DNA of 64,000 nucleotides from assembly GCA_039621445.1 (NCBI GenBank), contig CP154955.1, forward strand, positions 10,156,241 to 10,220,240, read 5' to 3'. Under the pieces are notes generated by a model that was not told where the DNA came from, did not search any database, and saw only the letters and a list, made by a program, of their open reading frames with translations. Position 1 is the stretch's first letter; every line of letters starts with the position of its first letter. A program made the position numbers and the translations under genes. Shown piece by piece: positions 51,354 through 61,000 of this stretch. Origin of the DNA: Euglena gracilis. Taxonomy: Eukaryota; Euglenida; Euglenophyceae; Euglenales.

Positions 51354-52046
51354 TTTTGGGCCTCCCGTGGGAAGGCTTTTTTCGCTCGAATTTTTCAGCA
51401 AAATACCAAAAGTTAACCCCCCAAAATAAGGCCTCCCAGATTTTCAGCAACGGCCATAAAGGAGATTTGGGGTCCTTTTTGGGAGGGAGGGTTAGAGTGT
51501 TTGCAGTGCTTTCTCAAGTTCCTTCTCAGTCCTCATTTCTGGTCAATTTTCCGAGAGAATCCAAAGCTTCCCAACAAGGAAACTGTCACGTCCAAGGACC
51601 TGTCAAGGTCCAGGAAACTGTAGGGTCCCAGCACGGGCCAACCTGTCAAGGCATAAAATTTTTCCATATTTTCCTTTTTCACACGGTATTCACACACATT
51701 TTTTTTTGAATGTCTCACGAGTTGCTTCAAAATTGAATTACCGTTTGTATGTCTGCATTTTTTGTCCAGAATCTGTTGAAAACCAAAGGAGTTTACAGTT
51801 TGGTTAATTGAGTTTTCAGCTGCTGCCCGTAGTAAAATGTCTTCCATCCTTTATTTTCACCCTCCTGTCCGGTTGAGACCTGTCTCATTCCCTGCCCATT
51901 TTCCTGTCTCTTTCACCTGCTGACTTTCAACCACCGTCTCCAACTAATTTTCACATCATTAACCACCTTTTTTTTAACAAACGAATTCAAACAATTATGA
52001 AATACGAAAATTCTGAACAAATCTGATGTCTCAGCAAACACCCTAG

Positions 52047-52219
52047 TCGGCTCCTCGGCGTCGGCCTTGCCTGCCCTGGAAAGGGGCTTGCTGCCGACGA
52101 CGAGGACGACCCAACTGACCCGGCCACGCGGTTGCTCGGCAAGGACTTCACACAGCTGCTGAAGTCGGTGGCCCTGGTGGTGGGGCGGAAGAAGAACCCC
52201 ACCGCGACCTTTGCTCCGA
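52047..52219 (+). CDS. Possible 5' exon of transporter 2
   Basis: The acceptor is ACACCCTAG and the donor is CTCCGA|GTGACT. The frame reads RLLGVGLACPGKGLAADDED then DPTDPATRLLGKDFTQLLKS. An acidic stretch followed by an amphipathic helix is usual before the first NBD of PDR proteins. Assignment rests on position only. Confidence 0.35.
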
Positions 52220-53064
52220 GTGACTGACCACCTGTCCTCCTCACCACGATGTTTGGGGGAACGATTGCATTGCCCCCCTTCCAAGGGGGGGCTAGTGGAT
52301 ACAACGGGTCCCTGCCCTCCCAGCTGGGTTTTCAGAAAAATGGAAGTTCCAGAGGCACTGGGTGTTGGGGGGTGCATTGAATATTTAATATTTCATTTTT
52401 TAAAAAAACGTTGTGCCTTTCAAAGGTTTCAGACTGTCAGATGCGTTCCCGCCCTAAATTCCACTTTTTCCCGTGGTCATCCCTTCCCTCTGTCCCTCCA
52501 CCTGCTGGGTCTTCATTCCCCGCGCTACGTCATTTAACCCAACTCCGGCTCGGCTGGATGGCTTGCCAAAAACAAGTGCTTATCTCAAGTGCATTGGCTC
52601 ATCTTTTTGGGGTTGGGGATTGGGGGTTGGTGGGTGGGTGGGTGGGTGGGTGGGCCGACCCGCCATGGGGTAGAGGTAGTGAGCTGGTGAGTGGGTTGGG
52701 CCAAATGAAAGGCATGGCGCACCCAAGCAAAGGGCCGATCCTGCGGTGTTGCTTTTATTTGATGGATTGGAGCTGCGGGCCCCGACTGATGGGACGAGGG
52801 GCCTCCCTCGCAACCAAAGAGGGAGTTGAAACCCACTGGAAGTACTCACTCTTCACACTTTCAGGTGAGACCTGCCGCCTCCCCTCCCATAGTTCCCCCA
52901 ACAAAAACCACTGGGCTGCCGGGTCTCTGCTTCTGGGGTTGCGCCAATTGTGTTGTGTGTGTGCGTGTGCGTGACGTGTGTGTGTGTGTGTGCGTGTGTT
53001 GTGTGTGTTGTGTGTGTGTGTTGTGTGTGTTGTGTGTGCGTTGTGTGTTGTGTGAGTGTGTGCG

Positions 53065-53109
<45 letters not shown>

Positions 53110-54942
53110 GTGTGTGGGTGTTGTGTGTGCGTTGGAATGAAAATGTATTGATATGTCCCTGTCAATCCGCGTTGAAAGGAACATGTGAGTAAACGTGCTT
53201 GTCCATGCTCTGCCAATGGGAAAATCCCTTCAAAGTTTCCACAGTCCCAATTCGTCCTATTTCTCTGGGGGATGAAAGAACGCTTTCCCCAAGTCTTTCA
53301 TTCTTTTCACATTGAGAGGGTGGGGTCCCCCCCACCCTCCCCAGGGCGCAAACCTCCTCACCCCTCGCCCCCTCCTCCCTGAAAATCGGGCCATCTGAAG
53401 GAATTTCTCAAAGCTTTTCAGTCGGAGCCCATTCCCAGGCCCCATAGGCAAGACCTCCCCGGAGTCTGGATGAACCACCCGTCTGCCGGCCCCCAAGTGG
53501 CTTCCACCTGCACCCGACCATTTGCCGGCCAGAACACCAAAATAAGCAGGGACTGTAGGTTCCTACAGGTGGGGCATTACTTATTATTATGGCCGAGCAT
53601 TATTATTATTTTGAGCCCTTGAAGCCCAGGAAAGCTCCTGGAAATATTCCTGAAACATTTTCCGTGGAAAGTCACAAACAGGCTTCTTTTTAACTCGAAA
53701 CAGGTGCTCATAAAGGTCGATACCTTTACAGCCAATTTCGGCCACTTTTGCCACTGTCCACCGTTTTTTACCACCTTTTTGACAACTTTCATCATTTCCC
53801 CTCAATTCAACCATTCTGTGCACTTTTGAGACACTCAGCCTTCATTTGTTATTTTTTCCATCAATTTTCAGCTACTTTTGACCGTGGGAATTTTCGGGGT
53901 CTTTTCCAGGCTTTTGACCATTTTGCCAGTCTGCAATCTTTGGCTACCATGTCCAACAACCAAGATATTGTTTTTTTTTTGATGTTGACAACCTTCTCTC
54001 ATCTGCCTGCCCTTTGCGAACAAAAGCTTAATGCCTTAAATGGAGAGACACCGTTAGAGCCCAATGGAGGTGCAAGAAGAGGGAAACGATCAATGCAGAC
54101 AAATGGGAGGCGATAGGAGAGTGAGAGGGAAATGAACGCAAAACGCCACCATTCCGGACAGCCCAATCCGAATCCAGCCGGGGCAAGCGGGAAAGTGGGA
54201 TGGCCTTGCTAAGTCCCATGCCTTTCCTTCCTCTGGTGAGGGGGGGGTCACTTCCACTCTTCCAAAATTCACCAGTTTCTTTCCCCCAGAAAGCAAGTCA
54301 GCCACCATTGGGTGGTCGGCCACTCCGGGATCCAAGGGAAATTTGACCACAAATGTCGAATGGCCTAAAATCTTCCCAGTGTCGGGGAAAAAAAACTCGC
54401 TGGGTCATTTTGGTTGTTTTTTTGTGTGTCCACCCTCCCCCTGTTTTGGGATTTGGGCCAAAAACCCGGTCAGTCACCTTGAAAGGAAAAAACAAGCCAT
54501 TCACCCCCCCCCTCGGGTGGTCGGCCAGTGCTAGTGACTTAGTGATTGTAAGAGCACCACCACAAAACTTGCGATATAAAAAATACAAAAATATGAAAAA
54601 TAGCCCTTAATGGCACCAGTATCGCAATGCATCACTGATACTCAGAATTTGCCCCCCCCCCCCTTTTGAAAAACCAAGAAAACCTGGTCCGGAATGACTT
54701 CTGGAAAATGCCGAACTGACTCAGAATATGAACGAGTTTTCGGCAAACCGGAAAACGTTGCCTTGGAATCACTGAATATGGATAACCCTACTGCTTGCCT
54801 CCCATTGGCTATGACGACTGGTGCCAACTGGGGAGAGGGATGGTGGGGGCATCAGCAAGACCCCCAATAACTTTTTGAGGTGCCCAGTTGTCGGAACAGT
54901 CGTATGGCAGCCCCAGTTTTCTGCTGGGTCGGCCCCTCCCAG
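52220..54942. other. Likely intron with GT repeats
   Basis: The stretch contains a GGGT run (52640), TGTGTG repeats at 52960-53130 and AT-rich sequence. I saw no further transporter exon. CAAAGG and CATTTTGG words are common but form no clear unit. Confidence 0.4.
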
Positions 54943-55049
54943 CGGTGCGCGGGGCGCTGCTGCGATATGTGCCGTGGCTGCGGCCGCCGATGTACCCCCG
55001 GGCCGCCCTCGACAACGTGTCCGGCAGCTTCCGGCCCCGGCAGGCGGCG
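54943..55049 (+). CDS. Transporter 2 exon: strand before Walker A
   Basis: The acceptor is CCCCTCCCAG and the donor is GGC|GTGTGA. The exon reads VRGALLRYVPWLRPPMYPRA then ALDNVSGSFRPRQ. 'iL..vsG.frPg' is the segment just before Walker A in ABCG proteins. Confidence 0.7.
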
Positions 55050-58000
55050 TGTGACATCCACACCAAGTCTCGACTGATGCTCCCCCCACCGACCACCAAA
55101 CCAGATTCCGCAAGGTTGTGGGGTCGTAGTAGGGTGTTTCTATTTGTTTCTATTTGATTTCTAAAACCGTTCTTGGTCTCTCACAGCGGAATGTTCTACT
55201 CACCAAATGGTGTTTCATTGTTTTTTTCATTTTTTTTTGCAGTGTAGCATTGTATTTTTTTTACCTTCCTGCGTGCCTGGGGAGTGCTAGATCTCAATTT
55301 TGGTACCTCCTCTCTCCAAGTGTCTCCGGTGGAGGGTTATGAAGTGGTCGGTATAAACAGGTGCCGTCGTCGATTTTTGGTGAGTTTGTGGGGAGACGTG
55401 AAGTAGTGATTGAAGCTCTCTGCCCCAGGCCAAAGGTTGAAATGGCCAATTATACGCCCCCTCTTCGATCCGAAATGAATGCAAAAACAGCACAAAAGGC
55501 AGAGTTTTTCACTGGGACCCTCCTTTGTCAATCCAACCCCACCCATTTTTTGCCCCCTCCCCCCCTGCCAGACTCTCCACCAATGAATGGCTCAGGCTGA
55601 CGGGTCGGCCTAAATCAGGGTTCACCCCCACGCAACGCACCGCCTCCCCCCGAACCCTCAGCCTCGTCCTCGGGCCGCCGCTCTCGGGGAAGAGCGCGTT
55701 GTTGAAGGCGTTGGCCGGGCGGCTGTCGGGCGTCGGCGTGACGAGCCAGTTCTGCGGCAGCGTCAGCTACGCCGGCCGACCACTGTACCCGCCGCACCGC
55801 CACAAGAAGGGGGAGGTGGTGGTGGACAAGCTGGTGGCCAGGGCTTTGGGGAGCTGGAATGGGCTGGGCACTGTGAGTGTTGGTCTTGTTCGGGGGGGGG
55901 GGGGGGCTGGCCTTCCCAGTGTGTGGTGGCTACAGCCGCAGCACAAGTGACCAACCTGATTTGGGTTTTGGGTTGGTGTCATGGCCAAATAGAAAGCACA
56001 ACCACCACGGGAGGGGGAACTGCAGGTCAAACCTGTGTGTCCCAAAGCGCACCCCCACGGCCCTGCCGGGGTCATACGTGCCGCAAAACGTGGCGCTCAT
56101 CCAGACGCTGTCGGCGCGGCAAATCCTGCAGTTTGCACACAACCTCTTTGGGCAGCCGACGGCGAAGCAGCTGATGGCTGAGGGCAGGGACGGCTGAACC
56201 AATGTTTTGGATAATCCACACGAAGTGAGGTGGGTATATCGTATGATAAATCATTTCAAACCATGTTGTGCCATACCATGCCGCGTCATAACACACCATC
56301 CCATGCCTTACCATACCACACCAAACCGTCGAATTTTTTTTTGACATTATGGTGTTTCCCTTGTGAACTGTCCTGTTTTCCTGCTGGCCTGTCCTCTAAG
56401 CGATCTTTATTTACATCAATGATTTTTTTGTTGATTGATTTATTTTTTGTCAGCTTTTTTTGACTTTCCTCATGTCTTTTTCATATTGTGCCCAGCTTGA
56501 CCACGGAGGGCCTCAGCCTCGCCTTCCCACCCATCCCTGAAAGAAGGGCTGCTGGCGGAGGAAAGCGGTTCAGGGCCACCCCCCACCCCTTCAGGAAACT
56601 CCGTCTGCCCAGCTGCTGAGAGGCCCAGCTGCCCGTCTCATGCGTGGAGTGTGCGTTCGTTCCTGCCCCTCCTCTAAACATGCAACCGTGGCCCATCGAA
56701 AGCTGCCCTTCTGCCAAGTGTTTGGGGGGTTCCTTCGCCCAAAGATGGTGCTTCGGCCTGAGTGCGGCTTGCAGGCCCCCTGACTTGGCCCGCCAGGAAG
56801 TTGGGCTTTGAGGGCAGGTGGGCCTTGCTGGTCCATTTCTCGGTGCCCGTCCACATTCTATTTGTTGTCATCGAAGGAGGCAAGTCTGTAGGTTTTCTAA
56901 AGTTGGATTCCATTCAGACCCGGTCCTGGTGACCCCTGTCCCCCCCCCTCCCCCGTCCTGACCAGACCAGATTTTATTTAACGTTTGGTGACTGGGAGGT
57001 CCGGCTTTCCCTACTCACTCTCTGCCCCCGGGACCGGGGGGGGGGGGTAGGGTTGGACACCCCCCAGAGGGTGCTCTATTCTTGGTGTGAAGTCGGAAGT
57101 AGAAACCGTGCAAAAAGTTTTTTGAAACCCCAGAATCGACTTCTCCCCAAGCTGCCTCCCCCCCCCCCGGGACCCCCAGGGGGTTGGGTCCCCCCAGTGC
57201 TGTAAAAGAAACCTCCGCTCCCCACCTGGGGGCCACGCGTGCATGTGTGTGTCCTAGGCGGCGTAAGTTGCCCAAAATAAATTTGACCTGTCTCAAATGT
57301 CTTAAATGTTTCAAACATCTGACAAATTAAACTGCCGTAAACACACCCGAGACTTTTCGAATTGGCGAGGTCCCACAAAATTTTTGGCAGATTCTGGGAC
57401 AAAAACGTGAAGAAAAAATGATGTAATAGAAACCTCCGCCCCCCACCCCGGGGACTCCCACGGGGTGGGTTCCCCAGGTGCTAAAGAAAGAACCTCCAGG
57501 GGGCTGGCCCTGCCTCCAGCAGCTGCGGGCCATGGACAGCTCTTTCCCGGAGATGCTGCTGAAGGGGTCGGACTGGAGGCGGTGGCGGACGTGCCGGTGG
57601 TCGCCCTCACGGATGGGCAGCGCCGGCTGCTGAGCTGGGCCGAGGGCACCGCCCGGGGCGTCCGTCAAAGAGGCAGGCAAAATAAAAAAATCAATAAATT
57701 GTAAAAAAAATTTTTTTAATTATTATTTTTGAAAATTCAAAAGAAGAAAACGAAAACGAAAAAAAAATAAATTAGGAGAGATGGGATCAAGAAAGAAGAA
57801 ACAAGCAGCATGAAAAGAAAACCAGAGAAATTGGGGGGACAAACGCAATAATCCATCTCGGATTTTGCGGTGGTTTGGCCAGCCTGCGGAATTTGAACTA
57901 TTTTTTTGGACGGAGAACAACCCCTTGTCTGCCGACCACCCTCCTAGTCGGAGGTCGCCTTTTTTGGCAGAACCCCCCCCCCGGTCAGAGCACAGAGCTT

Positions 58001-61000
58001 ACAACAGGCCGTTGGACCGTTGGGGTTTACAGGAAGCTGTGTTTGTGTGACACATATGCTTTAAACCACCGAACCAAATGAGCTGCTGTTTTCGCAATGC
58101 CGCAACGGTCCCCAAACAACATATCAGTGGGCTTCTTTTTTTCGACCCCCCCGACCCGTCCGGGGGGGGGGGGGGTAGGGGGGTGGGTGGGCAGGAATTT
58201 CCCACCCACCATCTGGGGGGGGGGGTGGGATTTTTTTGGGCGGGTCCCGGTTCCTGGTTGGGTGGATGGGGGACCCCCTGGGGTCTTAAAAAGAAGCCTG
58301 CATGGCAGCCCACCACCTCCTTAGCAGACGGAAGCCCTGCCTCGCGTTGCAGGCGCCCGTGTTCCTTCTGGACAATGGCCTGCCCAGCAGGTGAGGCTGG
58401 GCCCTCTCCCCATGTGTATAAAAGTGGTCCCCAAACCCGGGTTTTTTTAAGGACCCCCCCCCCCCCCCAGGGGTTGGCGCTATTGGCAGGCGGGGGCAGG
58501 GCAGAACGGGAATCGGCCGAACAGCCAGGGTGGTGGATGACCAGCTGTCCCGGCAACCCCCCCCCCCGTTGTTTTTCCTCTTCTTGGCAGCGGGGTCAAG
58601 GCATAAACGGTCTCGGCCGAACAGCAGGTGGTGTGATGGGGGGGGGGTCTCAGTCTCTTCTCCCTCTCTCTCTCTCTCCTCTTCTTCTCTCTCTCCTTTC
58701 TTCTCCTACTCGACCACCCCCCCACCTCTGCATGGTGGGTGGGGGGGGGTCGATCACCCCCCACCTTTTCCCGTATTTCCGGGAGCACCAATTTTTGGAC
58801 CCGAAAAAATTTTCCTGCACCGCCGCCGCTGGGTGTTTTTTTGACCCACTTTGGGACCCATATACAGGGTCCCCCCCAAAACCACCCCCAACCCCCTTTT
58901 TTCACACCTTCCAAAAATTCAACATTTTCTCAAAATGTTGATTTTGAGAGGTTTTTGAAGCAAAAAATGCCATTGAAAGTCCAAAAAAATTCAACGACAA
59001 AAAATCTCAGTAAAATTTGACTGTGCGAAATTTTTGTCCGCTTTTTTGACCTTCGTTTTTTTCACCCCCCCCTCCTAAAAAGTACCAATTTTCAGGACGG
59101 AAAATTTTGAGATTTTTTATGAAAAAATGGCTTTCCATCAAAAAATCATGTGTTTTGGGTTCATTTTTCAAAAAATTTTCAAAAATTTCCCCCAGCCAAC
59201 ATCCCCCGTTGGCCGAAATTGGTGAAAATGCTGTGGTTGGTGGGGGGGTCGACCCCCCCCACCAGGCCTTCCCGTTCTGCCCTGCCCCCCCCACCTCCCG
59301 TGTGGGGTCGACCACCCCCCACCAGCCTTCCCGTTCTGCCCTGGGCGGTACGGTACTTTTGACCCCCCGAGCCTGAGGGGTCGGGTTTTTGTCGGTTTTT
59401 GACGTTTTTTTTTATGTGGTTTTTGCATGCACTCCCCCCCCTGCCCAACGAGCACCCCTAAATTACCACCACATATGCATATGCCCCCCCAGCCTGTGGG
59501 GTTGTAGGCAGGGGTTTTTTTTTAATCGTGGACCCGATAATACTTTTCGGTGCCGAAGGCGCGGAAAATAGCACCTTTCGCAATTTTTCGGCCATTTTTT
59601 TTGTGCGTCCCCAGGACCCTCACCCCCCCCCCGGGGCCAGTAAGCACCCCACCCCAGGGGATTGTTGAGAAAGAAGCCTGCCCCAAGCAACAAACGCTCC
59701 TGAATCGGCAGGCTGGAGAAGGCGGAGTGGTTGTTCCGCTCCCACCCCCCAATGATGACCATATGCCCAAAGATCAAGTCGCCTTATGGGAACATCCCAC
59801 TGCTTTCCAGGAATTTCAAGCATCACCCCCCACACAAGCAAATTGTCATTTTGGGCCCATCCCGACCGATTTGTGACATTGGAGAGTCCACCACAGGGCC
59901 TGCCCAAGGAATTGTCACTTTGACTGGTCCCTGCTGGCATGTGGGACAACTCTCTGGCGGCAGGGTATTAAGTGAGCGGTGGTTTTGTGGATGGGGAGGG
60001 GGTCCACACCCCCCTCCCCCCTTACTGGGAGGGGTCCACAACCCCCAGGAACCAAAAAAAGTTTCCGGCGCACCAGGGAGTCCTTTTTCAAAAAATAAAT
60101 GTAATAAAATAAAAAATAAAGCGCCAAAATGCGTTTTGGACCTAAAAAAAGCAAAAAATATTTTCAGTGTTTTGCGCCGCAGAAATTTATTTCACAGGGG
60201 GCGTTCCGACCCACTTCCCCTCCTCGGGGGGGGGGGGAGGGGCGGTCGGACCCAAGGTGCCTGCCAATGCCTCTCCTGCTGCTCCCCAACAGGGATTGAC
60301 AGCAACATCGCCTACCAGCTCTGCGTGGGGATGCGGTTCTCGGCGCGCGAGCGACACCGCACGTACGTCATGGCACAGGCCACCATCACCCCGGAGCTGT
60401 TCGATGTGTTCGACGACCTGACGCTGATGTCCGGCGGGCGCGTCGTGTACCAGGGGCCGCGCAGTCAGGTGGTGCAGTACTTCCAGAGCCTCGGCTTCCG
60501 GCCATGGTGCGGCAAACATGTGTGGGTACCCAGATGAGGTACCCAGATGGGGTACCTCTATTTTGGGCACACGGCCGAAAATTGAAAACAGTTGAACCCC
60601 AAAATGGACCCCCTTCTCCAAAAGTGGGTCCCACCTCCCGAGATCCCCCCCCCCAAGACTCCCAGGGGGTGGGTCGTGTGACCTACCAGGCATTCTTATT
60701 ATTAAGGCATTCTTTTTCGAAAATTTAAGGCATTTAATTAAAATTAAATTTTTCAGGATTTTTATGGCATTTTAAGGCATTTTAAAGCGCCATTTTCCAG
60801 GGCGGTCCAAGTGCTGTCCTGGCATCGAACCAACTTTTTGATTTTCCACGTGGTCCAAAAGAAAACCAAAACAGTGGGAAAACACATTGTTTTGAGTTTT
60901 GGTTAGACACACAATGTTCCAGCGATGCCAGAAATCATGTTGCCCTCAACGTTGGCCTGGTTTTTTTCTCACTGGATTCTGCAATTTCATTTTTTTTTCC

